Shown piece after piece: positions 7,754 through 16,550 of a stretch of 64,000 bases of DNA. Position 1 is the stretch's first letter, and each line of letters begins with the position of its first letter. The position numbers and the translations under genes were made by a program. This DNA is from Bacillota bacterium (lineage in GTDB: Bacteria > Bacillota_I > Bacilli_A > RF39 > UBA660). Location of the stretch: assembly GCA_015059435.1 (NCBI GenBank), contig SVAJ01000001.1, forward strand, positions 220,657 to 284,656. The letters are read 5' to 3'. The notes beneath the pieces were generated by a model. It was not told the DNA's origin. It made no database searches and worked only from the letters and a program-made list of their open reading frames with translations.

Positions 7754-8026
7754 CTATTCAGCCTTTGAAAGCTCGCGTAATACATCTTTTACTCTATTCC
7801 ATTCTGATTCTTCATCAACACCTAGCAATTTAGGTTCTCCTGTTGAACGATCTACATTTGAAACATAAACTGTTACATTTTCATTTTCGTCTTTTTCATT
7901 TTTTGTATAAACAACATATTCTTTACCAGTATCTTTAAATTCAAAAGCTAAGACAACACTTACTTCTTCTCTTGATCCGTCTTCTTTTACGATTGTCATA
8001 GTTTTGTTTTCTGTAACATTATCCAT
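7754..8026 (-). CDS. DUF1292 family protein (YrzB-like)
   Basis: 90 acidic residues. The order of TMTIVKEDGSREEVSVVLAF, then GKEYVVYT, then EWNRVKDVL matches the DUF1292 family of small cytosolic Firmicutes proteins. Function is unknown in the family. A strong GGGAGG site lies upstream of ATG 8026. It follows the yutD gene by about 60 bases and precedes the acidic protein gene by 18. Confidence 0.88.
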   Translation of the reverse strand: MDNVTENKTMTIVKEDGSREEVSVVLAFEFKDTGKEYVVYTKNEKDENENVTVYVSNVDRSTGEPKLLGVDEESEWNRVKDVLRELSKAE

Positions 8027-8089
8027 AAATATCCTCCCTTATTATTCATATAATACAATTTTATCATAATTTGGAAGAATTACAAGTTA

Positions 8090-8374
8090 TTATTTTATTT
8101 TTTTTAATAAAAAAGTGCTTGCACCATAGCTACAGTAATTCTTTTTATAGTCATCTAGCATTTTTATATCATTTATCTTATTAACTTTTTTAGAATTACT
8201 GTCATTGAATCCTTTAAGTCTAACCTTATCATATGAAAAATCACCAAAAATGTAATCAAAATCATTAAAATAATCAACGTCCACTAATCTTTCTTGTACT
8301 TCATCATGATTAAAACAATTATTTACATTTTCAACTATTTCATATTCTAAATTATTTAATTTTACTTTTTTCAT
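8090..8374 (-). CDS. yutD: YutD family protein
   Basis: 94 residues from ATG 8372-8374, which has GAGGTG seven bases upstream. An in-frame extension to 8386 would swallow that site. FDYIFGDFSYDKVRLKGF (about 39-56) and NYCSYGASTFLLKK at the C-terminus match the YutD (DUF1027) pattern. Family function is unknown. The gene sits 36 bases after yunB; yutD and yunB are also near each other in Bacillus subtilis. Confidence 0.75.
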   Translation of the reverse strand: MKKVKLNNLEYEIVENVNNCFNHDEVQERLVDVDYFNDFDYIFGDFSYDKVRLKGFNDSNSKKVNKINDIKMLDDYKKNYCSYGASTFLLKKIK

Positions 8375-8410
8375 AATACACCTCAATTTTATTTAAGTAT
8401 ATCATAATTA

Positions 8411-9124
8411 TTAATTATTTGGTAATGTAAATATTTTTGAATTACTTGTTATACTGCCACCATAGTACTCTGGAACTTCTCCTTGGATTATTTTTATTGA
8501 AAGTGGTGCATCAATTTTTATCACACCATCTTTTGACATTACTGGCATTGTTATTTTTTCTTTTACTTCAACATGAACATTTATTTCTAAATATAAATTA
8601 TTTATTCCATATGTAGTTACTTTAGTTTTTAAATTACAAGATACTTGACCTAGAAAAGACATTTTTATTGGAATTATTGGTCCTAAATTGGATATGAATC
8701 CATTACCACTTAATGATCCCATTGGTATTTCACATACTATACCATTATCAATATACCTTAATCTTTTTCCTTTAAAACTATCGGATATTATAAACTCTTC
8801 TATTTTACCATCTTCTAATAGAACTAGTTTTTTTTGAATCTCAGTAGAAATTTTTCTTAGAACATTATTTACTTCTTTTGTATTGTAATCTATTGTTTGT
8901 ATTTCATCATTTTTATTCTTTTTTATTATAAATAAATCTTCAGTTTCTTCACTAGTTAATATATCATTTACTATACCATCTACTATATTAGATGTTAATC
9001 TTTCTGATTCTAAATCTACATACCTATATAAGATAGGATTTATTTTATAACTTAGAATTTGTATCAAAAAAAAAGAATTTATGGATACAGTTATTAATAA
9101 AAGTATTATCTTCTTTAGTTTCAT
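8411..9124 (-). CDS. yunB: Sporulation protein YunB
   Basis: 237 residues with one N-terminal membrane anchor (about 5-25) and an external domain. YRYVDLESERLTSNIVDGIVN, MGSLSGNGFISNLGP and a lysine-rich beta region with LEINVHVEVKEKI are typical of YunB. In Bacillus it is a mother-cell protein needed for proper spore formation. Its ATG overlaps the ylmC stop by four bases (ATGA at 9121-9124), indicating translational coupling. Confidence 0.88.
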   Translation of the reverse strand: MKLKKIILLLITVSINSFFLIQILSYKINPILYRYVDLESERLTSNIVDGIVNDILTSEETEDLFIIKKNKNDEIQTIDYNTKEVNNVLRKISTEIQKKLVLLEDGKIEEFIISDSFKGKRLRYIDNGIVCEIPMGSLSGNGFISNLGPIIPIKMSFLGQVSCNLKTKVTTYGINNLYLEINVHVEVKEKITMPVMSKDGVIKIDAPLSIKIIQGEVPEYYGGSITSNSKIFTLPNN

Positions 9125-9348
9125 AATTTAGTGTTTACTAGAATTACATCTTCCCCTATCTTAGTAATATCTCTCCAATTAATTTTTGTATCTGCATCTC
9201 TATTAAAAGAAAAAAGATTCTTATTTGTTTCTAAAATTAAATATTCTATAGTTCCATCCATACTTATGTTAACATCTATTATATTGCCAATGTTTTTTCC
9301 ATTTATAACATTAACAATATTTTTACTTTGTAAATCAGATAATCGCAT
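9121..9348 (-). CDS. ylmC: YlmC/YmxH-family PRC-barrel sporulation protein
   Basis: 75 residues from ATG 9346-9348; GGGTGG six bases upstream decides this start over an in-frame ATG at 9360. MRLSDLQSKNIVNVINGKNIG through INWRDITKIGEDVILV is the PRC-barrel pattern of YlmC/YmxH. Bacillus subtilis also places ylmC (or ymxH) near sporulation genes, with ylmC close to sigG. Molecular role is unknown. It overlaps yunB. Confidence 0.88.
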   Translation of the reverse strand: MRLSDLQSKNIVNVINGKNIGNIIDVNISMDGTIEYLILETNKNLFSFNRDADTKINWRDITKIGEDVILVNTKL

Positions 9349-9375
9349 TATACCACCCATTAAATTATATGCAAA

Positions 9376-10152
9376 CTATTTTAAAACTTTCTTTAATTGT
9401 TTTATAGCTCCTTTTTCTATACGTGATACTTGAGCTTGACTTATATTTAATTCTTCAGCTATTTCCATTTGAGTTTTTCCAATTACAAATCTTTCATCTA
9501 ATATATATTGTTCTCTTTCATTTAGTTTATTTATTGCTTCTTCAAGAGCAATTCTTGACGAAAAGTCATCATTACTTATGTTTTTATCTTCTATTTGATC
9601 TGCTAAATAAATAGTATCTCCACCATCTGAATAAATTGGTTCAAACATACTTATTGGTTCTCTTAATGACTCTAATGCATTTATAACATCATAGTTTTTA
9701 ACATCTAGAAATTTGGCTATTTCTTCTATAGATGGTTCTACTCCATTTTTCTTTAAGTACTCTTCTTTGTACTTTAAACTTTTATATGCAATATCTTTTA
9801 CTGATCTACTAATTCTAATACTATTATTATCTCTTAAGTATCTTCTAATTTCACCTAATATCATTGGTACTGCATATGTTGAAAATTTTACATCATGATC
9901 TAAATTAAAATTATCTATTGCTTTTACTAATCCTACACAACCTATTTGAAATAAATCATCCATATTCTCTCCCCTATTATTAAATTTTTTCAAAATAGAT
10001 AATACTAATTTTAAATTACCTTCTACTAGTAGATCCCTAGCAAATTCATCTCCTGCTTGTTTTTTTCTAAATAGTTTTTTCATTTCTTCATTATTAAGTA
10101 CAGTAATGTTATTGGTATTAATTCCACTTATTTCTACTTTATATTTAGCCAT
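9376..10152 (-). CDS. sigG: RNA polymerase sporulation sigma factor SigG
   Basis: 258 residues, close to the usual 260. The N-terminus KYKVEISGINTNNITVLNNE with EEMKKLF is characteristic of sigma-G rather than sigma-F. Region 2 (DDLFQIGCVGLVKAIDNF, then FSTYAVPMILGEIRRYLRD) and region 4 (YILDERFVIGKTQMEIAEELNISQAQVSRIEKGA) are complete. Known role is late forespore gene expression. The Shine-Dalgarno is inside a strong hairpin (10156-10200). The gene lies behind trmL with no obvious housekeeping promoter between them, and heads the ylmC-yunB-yutD run. Confidence 0.95.
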   Translation of the reverse strand: MAKYKVEISGINTNNITVLNNEEMKKLFRKKQAGDEFARDLLVEGNLKLVLSILKKFNNRGENMDDLFQIGCVGLVKAIDNFNLDHDVKFSTYAVPMILGEIRRYLRDNNSIRISRSVKDIAYKSLKYKEEYLKKNGVEPSIEEIAKFLDVKNYDVINALESLREPISMFEPIYSDGGDTIYLADQIEDKNISNDDFSSRIALEEAINKLNEREQYILDERFVIGKTQMEIAEELNISQAQVSRIEKGAIKQLKKVLK

Positions 10153-10155
10153 ATT

Positions 10156-10200
10156 AAAACTTGCCTCCTCAATATAATATTGAGTATTATGGCAAGTTTT
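10156..10200 (-). promoter_or_regulatory. Hairpin enclosing the sigG ribosome-binding site
   Basis: Minus-strand RNA would fold with perfect ten-base outer arms AAAACTTGCC and GGCAAGTTTT. Inside is an eight-pair inner hairpin of CTCAATAT/ATATTGAG. The sigG Shine-Dalgarno GAGGAGG (10164-10170) spans the inner arm, a GA bulge and the start of the outer arm, so it is masked. The tail after the stem is only TTTTAA, poor for termination, which favours translational control of read-through transcripts from trmL. Confidence 0.7.
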
Positions 10201-10209
10201 TATTCATAT

Positions 10210-10719
10210 TTATTTTTCTAAGTAATCTGAACCTTTATGTGGTTCTTCTCTTAATAAGTCATTGTAATCTTGTTGACGCAGTGCTTCATATATAACGATT
10301 GCAACACTGTTAGAAACATTAAGTGCTCTAACTTTATCTGTCATTGGTATTCTCATACAATGATCTAAATCATCCTTAAGTATTTCTTTAGGTATTCCTG
10401 TTGATTCTTTTCCAAATATAAAATATAAGTTTTCATTTTCTTTATTACTATAATCAAAACTTGTATGTGGTTTTTTTCCATATCTAGTGAAATAGTAATA
10501 TATTCCTGGATTTTTTGATTTAAAGTCATCAAAGTTTTCATATATTTCATACTCTAGTTTATCAATATAATTAACACCACTTCTTTTTAGATGAGCATCA
10601 TCTATTACAAATCCTAATGGTTTAATAAGATGTAATTTTGTATCTGTAGCAACACATGTTCTCATAATATTACCTGTATTTTGTGGAATCTCAGGTTGAT
10701 ATAAAACTATATTATTCAT
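10210..10719 (-). CDS. trmL: tRNA (cytidine/uridine-34 2'-O)-methyltransferase TrmL
   Basis: 169 residues, full-length SPOUT-fold methyltransferase. PEIPQNTGNIMRTC (9-22), FGKESTGIPKEIL (about 111-123) and RIPMTDKVRALNVSNSVAI near the C-terminus are the family motifs forming the SAM-binding knot. It methylates the wobble ribose of tRNA-Leu in characterised members. AGGTAAT precedes the ATG. The gene overlaps the thioredoxin-like gene by eight bases. Confidence 0.93.
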   Translation of the reverse strand: MNNIVLYQPEIPQNTGNIMRTCVATDTKLHLIKPLGFVIDDAHLKRSGVNYIDKLEYEIYENFDDFKSKNPGIYYYFTRYGKKPHTSFDYSNKENENLYFIFGKESTGIPKEILKDDLDHCMRIPMTDKVRALNVSNSVAIVIYEALRQQDYNDLLREEPHKGSDYLEK

Positions 10720-11239
10720 AATTATTACCTATATTATTTAACTCTATAAATTGTTTTGTTTTAGATACAGTAAGTTTTTTATTATTGCTACCTTGTAATA
10801 TGCTAGTTACTTTTCCATCTTCAAAAACTATTAGAGCAGGATAATTAACTGTTAATTTTTTCTTATATGAATATGTTTTATTAAAATTATCAACAAAACT
10901 ATTTATATCTACATTACTTAAATTAACATATATTATATTATTTTGTAGATCTTGTGACTCTATTACTTTTTTTAAATCTTTTTCATAATTGCGACATGCA
11001 AAATCTTTTGAAGTACACATATAAAATATAGTAGTTGGATTATCCAATACATAATGGTCTATTTCTTCTGCTGTTATTTCTGATAATGTTCCTCTTATTA
11101 CTGGAGTTTCTCTTTGATATTCATCATAGATTTTATACCAGTTACAAGAATATCCTGTTAATATTATTCCACCAATAAATAATACTATTAAAATAATATA
11201 ATTTTTAATTGGTATTTGTTTAATTTCTTGTTTTTCCAC
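10712..11239 (-). CDS. Membrane-anchored thioredoxin-fold protein lacking CxxC
   Basis: 175 residues with GTG start (GAGGATGTGAT upstream). One membrane anchor spans about 14-31 and the rest is probably outside. A thioredoxin-like core is suggested by TTIFYMCTSKDFAC (about 69-82), NNIIYVNLSN and the cis-Pro strand VNYPALIVFEDGK (about 135-147). The redox pair is not CxxC: two cysteines are six residues apart. It may be a non-redox or unusual disulfide protein. It sits between the U32 gene and trmL, overlapping trmL. Confidence 0.65.
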   Translation of the reverse strand: MEKQEIKQIPIKNYIILIVLFIGGIILTGYSCNWYKIYDEYQRETPVIRGTLSEITAEEIDHYVLDNPTTIFYMCTSKDFACRNYEKDLKKVIESQDLQNNIIYVNLSNVDINSFVDNFNKTYSYKKKLTVNYPALIVFEDGKVTSILQGSNNKKLTVSKTKQFIELNNIGNNYE

Positions 11240-11300
11240 TATATCACATCCTCATTTATATTTTATCATAAATACTACTATTTTTACACTAGAAAATTAA

Positions 11301-13460
11301 TTATTGATTTTGATTTACAGTTTCTATAATTTCTTTATTATTCTCATCATAGAATATATATCTAATATCAGCAAACTTATTAATTTCTTTATTCTTTAGT
11401 ATATTCTTTTCTTCATAATTTAATACAACTGTATTAATACCATCAAAATAAACCGGGAATTTTCTCTTTCGTAAATCAAATAAACTATAATCATATTTCC
11501 TTGTAGGAATATCTAAAATATTTCCTTTAATAATCATATTTTCTACTCTTCCATATGATACTATTTCTATTTTTGGATAATTACCAAATTTGTATTTGAA
11601 TTCATCTATAAAATCTATTATTTCTTTTTCTGTTAATTCAACAGATAGTGTTAATGTGTCATAACCTAATTTATATAAGTAATAAGCTGTATAAATATTA
11701 TATATATTTAATGAATAATCACCAATTCCGTCTTTTGTTTTTATATAGTCGCTTATTAACTCTTTTTGTGATGAGTTCTTATTATCATATGAACATCTAC
11801 TTTTTTTGTAATAAATATTATTATTTTCTTTATATTTTTCATATAATTCTTTATTAACCACATAGATTCTTTTGCAGTTTAGTTTAAGACATGTTAATAA
11901 TTGTTCTTCTGTATATACTGTAGTTGTGATACCTGGAATGAAATTATTTTGATAGTTTTCAAATTTAACATTTTCTATTATCACATCACTTTTATTTTCT
12001 TTTCTTTTATTAATTAATTTTTCAACAACATTTCTTCTTAGTTCATTTAAATCTTTTATATTAATAAAAATATTATCATCACTATCTATTGTTATTTTAT
12101 TAACTATAAATGGAGTATCTCCTAATTTTGAAATTTGTTTTTCTATTCTTTCAGTAGTTGTCGGAGATGAAATAGCTTTAGAGATAACATTTCCTGAAGA
12201 TGTTATTATATTTTTTCCATCATCAATTGTGATTAATAGATTTTTACCTATTTTAGCTTCGACCTTAAAATTAACTTTTATTTTCTTTAAATTTATATTT
12301 TTTAATTCTTCATTTAACTTGTAATCTAAGGTTTTAGATACTGTTTCTAATTCTGTTAAACCTATTTTATTATCAACATAACATATATCATTTGCAGAAT
12401 TAACTAGTTTATCATTTTTATCATATAAATAATTAACTATAAATCCTTTGCCACTTTCCATAAATCTAATTCCATCTTGTTGATTTAGTGTTCTAGTTAA
12501 TTTTATTTTAATTTTCTTAGGAGTAACTTCTATTACTTTTCCTATTTCTAGGCCTATATGATTAGGACTATTCCAATTCATTAATTCTTTACTTGGTGTT
12601 TTGAATAAGTGTCCTAATGTAAATTCTCTATTATAAATTGTTTTTAATTTTTTAGTTTCTTCTTCTAAATCTACTTTATCATAGTTATCAATTAAATTTC
12701 TATAAAACTTAGTTATAAATCCAACATATTCAGGGCTCTTCATTCTCCCTTCAATTTTAAAACTATATATATCACTTTTTATTAATTCTTTAAATTTAGG
12801 ACTGGTATTTAATTCTTTAGTACTTAGTAAATACTTCTTTTCATAAATTGTTTTTTCTTTATTAGTAAGTGTATATGGTAATCTACAACTTCCAGCGCAT
12901 TCTCCTCTATTTCCGCTACGATTACCAATCATACTACTCATTAGACAATTACCAGAGTAACTTATACATAAAGCCCCATGAATAAATACTTCTTTTTCTA
13001 TTGGAACAGTTATTTCATTAAGTTCTTCTAAACTAAGTTCTCTTGAAAAAACAACTCTCTTTATGCCTAAATCATAAAATATTTGGGCTGTAGCAGATGA
13101 AGAATTATTAGCTTGAGTTGATGCATGAATTTCTAAGTTTGGATACATCTTTCTTACTAGACAAATCATTCCAAAATCTTGCATGATTATGGCATCTACA
13201 CCATTTTTGTGCAAGAATAAAACTTGTTCTAAAAAATCTTCTGCTTCATTATTTTTTACTAATGTATTCATAGTCACATATACTTTTACATCATATAAAT
13301 GACAATACTCAATTGCTTCTTTTATTTCTTCATTAGTAAAATTATTAGCAAATTTTCTAGCACCATATTTTTTACAAGCTAAATAAACAGCATCAGCACC
13401 ATTATGTACAGCCTGATATAAACATTCCATATTTCCTACTGGAACTAATAATTCATGCAT
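11301..13460 (-). CDS. U32 family protein, RlhA/TrhP-type RNA hydroxylation enzyme
   Basis: 719 residues: a U32 TIM-barrel-like N-terminal half and a long C-terminal extension like RlhA. The core shows GADAVYLACKKYGARKFANN, QDFGMICL, IHASTQANNSS and a Cys-rich GNCLMSS through NRGECAGSCRLPY block (about 176-200) that supplies metal or Fe-S ligands. FKIEGRMKSPEYV follows. Annotated historically as collagenase-like peptidases, characterised members hydroxylate tRNA uridine-34 or 23S rRNA cytidine; which applies here cannot be told. CAGGAGTGAT precedes the ATG. Confidence 0.88.
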   Translation of the reverse strand: MHELLVPVGNMECLYQAVHNGADAVYLACKKYGARKFANNFTNEEIKEAIEYCHLYDVKVYVTMNTLVKNNEAEDFLEQVLFLHKNGVDAIIMQDFGMICLVRKMYPNLEIHASTQANNSSSATAQIFYDLGIKRVVFSRELSLEELNEITVPIEKEVFIHGALCISYSGNCLMSSMIGNRSGNRGECAGSCRLPYTLTNKEKTIYEKKYLLSTKELNTSPKFKELIKSDIYSFKIEGRMKSPEYVGFITKFYRNLIDNYDKVDLEEETKKLKTIYNREFTLGHLFKTPSKELMNWNSPNHIGLEIGKVIEVTPKKIKIKLTRTLNQQDGIRFMESGKGFIVNYLYDKNDKLVNSANDICYVDNKIGLTELETVSKTLDYKLNEELKNINLKKIKVNFKVEAKIGKNLLITIDDGKNIITSSGNVISKAISSPTTTERIEKQISKLGDTPFIVNKITIDSDDNIFINIKDLNELRRNVVEKLINKRKENKSDVIIENVKFENYQNNFIPGITTTVYTEEQLLTCLKLNCKRIYVVNKELYEKYKENNNIYYKKSRCSYDNKNSSQKELISDYIKTKDGIGDYSLNIYNIYTAYYLYKLGYDTLTLSVELTEKEIIDFIDEFKYKFGNYPKIEIVSYGRVENMIIKGNILDIPTRKYDYSLFDLRKRKFPVYFDGINTVVLNYEEKNILKNKEINKFADIRYIFYDENNKEIIETVNQNQ

Positions 13461-13521
13461 AAGATCACTCCTGACATAATTATAATACCATAATTTTTAT
13501 TTAATAGACATATATTTTAAT

Positions 13522-13899
13522 ATGAGTGATGTTAATAATATTTTAGGTAAACTGAAAATAGAAGAAAACATTTGGATTATATACTTGATAATTATTTTTC
13601 TTTCTTTTGTTAGTAATAAGTTTGAAAAAAAATACTATATTTTTAATGATAATAATTCTAAAGAGAATTATAGAAATTTTAATATTTTAATTTTTTCAAT
13701 AGCTTTAGTTATCTATGGATACTTTTTCAAAGATGGATATGATAGTTTAGCTAATTTAAAATCTTGTACTGATAAAAATAAGTTGTTTTTTAATAGAGCT
13801 AGTTTTACTGCTTCTACTTTGATATTAATTGCAGGTACTATTTTTTTATATATTGCGATTAATGATATTAATTTAGATACTGAGCTTGCGTTTAGTTAA
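13522..13899 (+). CDS. Small membrane protein of unknown function
   Basis: 125 residues with three hydrophobic segments (about 19-32, 50-67 and 93-112) and a charged loop between the first two. I do not recognise a family. No Shine-Dalgarno is visible before the ATG; a TATATT about eight bases upstream could be a -10, suggesting a leaderless transcript. It is divergent from the U32 gene and ends at a good bidirectional terminator, which supports it being a real transcription unit. Confidence 0.6.
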   Translation: MSDVNNILGKLKIEENIWIIYLIIIFLSFVSNKFEKKYYIFNDNNSKENYRNFNILIFSIALVIYGYFFKDGYDSLANLKSCTDKNKLFFNRASFTASTLILIAGTIFLYIAINDINLDTELAFS

Positions 13900-13902
13900 A
13901 AA

Positions 13903-13927
13903 AAAAGAATACATTTTGTATTCTTTT
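13903..13927. terminator. Bidirectional terminator between unknown gene and rubrerythrin
   Basis: Arms AAAAGAATAC and GTATTCTTTT around ATTTT. A-rich left and T-rich right flanks allow it to serve both convergent genes. Confidence 0.85.
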
Positions 13928-14465
13928 AATAATTTTCACTTTTTAATTCAAAATAGCTTTGTGGATGTGCACAAACTGGACAAACATTTGGTGCTTTTTT
14001 ACCAATAACAACATGTCCACAATTACGACAAATCCAAATAGCATCTTCATCTTTTGAAAATACTACTTCATCTTCAATATTTTTTAGTAGCTTTCTAAAA
14101 CGCTCTTCATGATGCTTTTCAATTTCTCCTACTGCTCTAAACTTTGCTGCTATTGCTTTGAACCCTTCTTCTTCTGCAACACGTGCAAATTCATCATACA
14201 TATCTGTCCATTCATAATTTTCACCATCAGCTGCTGCTTTTAAATTTTCAGTTGTAGTTGGAATTTCTCCACCATTTAATTCTTTGAACCACATTTTTGC
14301 ATGTTCTTTTTCATTGTTAGCAGTTTCTTCAAAAATGGCTGCTATTTGTTCATATCCATCTTTCTTTGCTTTACTAGCAAAATAAGTATATTTATTTCTT
14401 GCTTGAGATTCACCAGCAAATGCAGTTAATAAATTTTGTTCTGTTTTACTACCTTTTAATTCCAT
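13926..14465 (-). CDS. Rubrerythrin
   Basis: 179 residues from ATG 14463-14465, preceded by AGGAGGT. The N-terminal four-helix di-iron domain has the ligand motifs [15 protein letters not shown] and [10 protein letters not shown]. The C-terminal rubredoxin-like domain has CRNCG and [11 protein letters not shown]. Rubrerythrins reduce hydrogen peroxide with electrons passed via rubredoxin, so the organism is likely anaerobic or microaerobic. It is a single-gene unit. Confidence 0.96.
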   Translation of the reverse strand: MELKGSKTEQNLLTAFAGESQARNKYTYFASKAKKDGYEQIAAIFEETANNEKEHAKMWFKELNGGEIPTTTENLKAAADGENYEWTDMYDEFARVAEEEGFKAIAAKFRAVGEIEKHHEERFRKLLKNIEDEVVFSKDEDAIWICRNCGHVVIGKKAPNVCPVCAHPQSYFELKSENY

Positions 14466-14530
14466 AATTCTACCTCCTATAATCACATATCTAATTGATA
14501 TACTAGTATTATATCATATTTGAAATTAAA

Positions 14531-14555
14531 AAAAACAGAATTAAGCTCTGTTTTT
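14531..14555 (-). terminator. Terminator of wall-anchored protein gene 1
   Basis: Arms AAAAACAGA and TCTGTTTTT with a seven-base loop, followed on the minus strand by eight T. Confidence 0.8.
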
Positions 14556-16403
14556 CTTATTTGTTTTCTTTAATACAATTATTCCTATTGCTCCTACTAT
14601 TAATAATGCAATGTACTTAGAAATATTATCAACAGTATTTGGATTATCTGCATTTGCAAGTTTTTTAGTTTTATCATTTCCACTTGTTAGTATATTAGTT
14701 ATTACATTTTTTATAACACTCTTTGATTTGTATTTTACATTTACATTTACATCAGTATATGGCATATCAAAATAGTAATTACCATTTTCTTGTTTTACTG
14801 TATATTCTTTGTTATTTGCATCATATACTTTTATTTGATCTAGAACATACCCATCATTAGGATTCACAGTTATTGTTACTCTGTTATTATATCTACTTGA
14901 AGGTTCACTAACCTCAAAACTACCATTTTGTGTGTCATCTTTTTCAACATTAAATACTGGTGACAATTTAAGAATAATGGAATCGCTTTCTCCTTGATTA
15001 GTGATAGTTTTTAATGTATCAGACCAAGTGTATCCACTTATAATAACATCTCCTAGAGATGATACTATAACATCAGTAAAGCAATCATCACTATTTCCAG
15101 TATAAGAATCAGACCATACCTCATCAAGAATATCATCAAATACTACAATTGTAGCAAATTGTTCTGATTCTGTTGTAGTTGGTGTTTCGTCATCCGCCGA
15201 TTGTTCATCGTTAGGTGCTGGCATAATTATTGGTGGTAAAATTGGTTCTGGCGTAATTGGTGGTAGTTCACCAGGAGTAAATGAATACGGTGTCTGCATA
15301 TCGCCTATAACCACATATTCATTATCTTTTGTAGAAGCAACACCATAAAATGCATCATCTTGTCCAGTATCATATGTTTTTTCATTTAGTTTGTTTCCAT
15401 CTTTATCGTATTTTATGATTAATCCATCATTGGTTGGTATTTCATCTGCTAAATTTGAAACTTTAGCTGTTACTTTTGTATTTAGCATTGAAACTTTAAC
15501 TTTTGATAAAGAACTGTAATTAGATGACATTTGAATTGGTTCAGATGGTGTCAACTCAATAATATCATTAATTGTTCCTACTACTATATAATTTTTATTC
15601 TTATCTTGACATAGTGAGTTAAAGTTTACTGTTCTTTCAGTTTCATATATTTTTCTCCAAATTACCTCTCCAGTTGATGAATATTTAACAAGACAAGGTT
15701 TTTTTTCGTATAAAATTCTAAATTGAACTAGATCATAAATAGTTTCTATTCTATATCCTACTAGCACATAATTTCCATCACTATCAACTATAATATCTTG
15801 ATAATAAAATTTAAACGAATCATATTCATCTTGTTTTTGCCATTCTAAATCTGCATTAACATCATATTTAAACATATACTCTGCTGATGAGTTGTCAGTA
15901 TTTCCACCAGTTATTATGAATCCACCATCTGGTGTAATTTTTACCTTTCCAGGGTAAATAATATTATCTGCTTCCTCTAGTAATAATTTTTTCCAAATTA
16001 TTTCTCCTTGAGCATTTGTCTTTAATATGTATAAATAAGTATCATAATTATCTTCTTCATCAAATATATATGCAATACCTACAACTAATAAATCTCCATT
16101 TTCATATTCATCAATCTGATAATATGTTGGTTCTTCCACAGTATCATAAGACTTTTCCCATATTATATTCCCACTAACATCATATTTTACTATTTTGGAC
16201 TTACTTGGATCATCATAACTATTATTTTCTATTGCAACATAATTACCATCTTTTGTTTCCTCTACATCTACAAATTGGTCCATTTCTGCAGTCCCATGTC
16301 CTTTAATCCATTCTTCACTTAAATTAAATGCATTAACTGTTATTGGAAATGCCATAAATATTCCAATTATGCATATTAAAACTAGTAAACTTTTATTTTT
16401 CAT
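14541..16403 (-). CDS. Secreted wall-anchored repeat protein with NPNTV sorting signal
   Basis: 620 residues from ATG 16401-16403 (AGAAGGTG upstream). A signal peptide ends near VNAF. About seven repeats of a strand pattern like GNYVVVG plus DGGFIITGG, each followed by a Trp-containing strand, suggest a beta-propeller as in secreted kelch-like or delta-60-type proteins. A divergent InlB B-repeat domain follows (NGSFEVSEP to VNVKYKS, about 497-562). The C-terminus has NPNTV (587-591), a hydrophobic segment and a basic tail: a sortase signal. The paralogue at 16535 is alike throughout. Ligand is unknown. Confidence 0.85.
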   Translation of the reverse strand: MKNKSLLVLICIIGIFMAFPITVNAFNLSEEWIKGHGTAEMDQFVDVEETKDGNYVAIENNSYDDPSKSKIVKYDVSGNIIWEKSYDTVEEPTYYQIDEYENGDLLVVGIAYIFDEEDNYDTYLYILKTNAQGEIIWKKLLLEEADNIIYPGKVKITPDGGFIITGGNTDNSSAEYMFKYDVNADLEWQKQDEYDSFKFYYQDIIVDSDGNYVLVGYRIETIYDLVQFRILYEKKPCLVKYSSTGEVIWRKIYETERTVNFNSLCQDKNKNYIVVGTINDIIELTPSEPIQMSSNYSSLSKVKVSMLNTKVTAKVSNLADEIPTNDGLIIKYDKDGNKLNEKTYDTGQDDAFYGVASTKDNEYVVIGDMQTPYSFTPGELPPITPEPILPPIIMPAPNDEQSADDETPTTTESEQFATIVVFDDILDEVWSDSYTGNSDDCFTDVIVSSLGDVIISGYTWSDTLKTITNQGESDSIILKLSPVFNVEKDDTQNGSFEVSEPSSRYNNRVTITVNPNDGYVLDQIKVYDANNKEYTVKQENGNYYFDMPYTDVNVNVKYKSKSVIKNVITNILTSGNDKTKKLANADNPNTVDNISKYIALLIVGAIGIIVLKKTNKKNRA

Positions 16404-16429
16404 ATAAGCACCTTCTCTATTATACATAT

Positions 16430-16458
16430 AATATATATTATTCTTATATTAATGTCAA
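16430..16458 (-). promoter_or_regulatory. Promoter of wall-anchored protein gene 1
   Basis: Minus strand TTGACA (16453-16458), 17-base spacer and TATATT (16430-16435). A second TTGACA occurs exactly 25 bases upstream as part of a direct repeat. Confidence 0.7.
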
Positions 16459-16500
16459 TTAGTGTATAATATATCAATGTCAACTAGTGTGTTAATCATT
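16451..16500. repeat. Two 25-base tandem units in the promoter region
   Basis: AATGTCAAYTAGTGT begins at 16451 and again at 16476. The first copy contains the -35 hexamer of the promoter downstream. The spacing and location suggest an operator or a duplicated promoter half. Confidence 0.55.
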
Positions 16501-16520
16501 AATTGAATTATTATAATAAC

Positions 16521-16550
16521 AAAAAGTAGAATAATTAAATTCTACTTTTT
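16521..16550 (-). terminator. Terminator of wall-anchored protein gene 2
   Basis: Twelve-pair stem AAAAAGTAGAAT/ATTCTACTTTTT with a six-base loop; the gene's stop is inside it. Confidence 0.8.

Noticed and set aside
10156-10200. Classical terminator after trmL
   Set aside because: The stem is strong but only four T follow before AATATG; enclosure of the sigG Shine-Dalgarno explains it better, though partial termination cannot be excluded.
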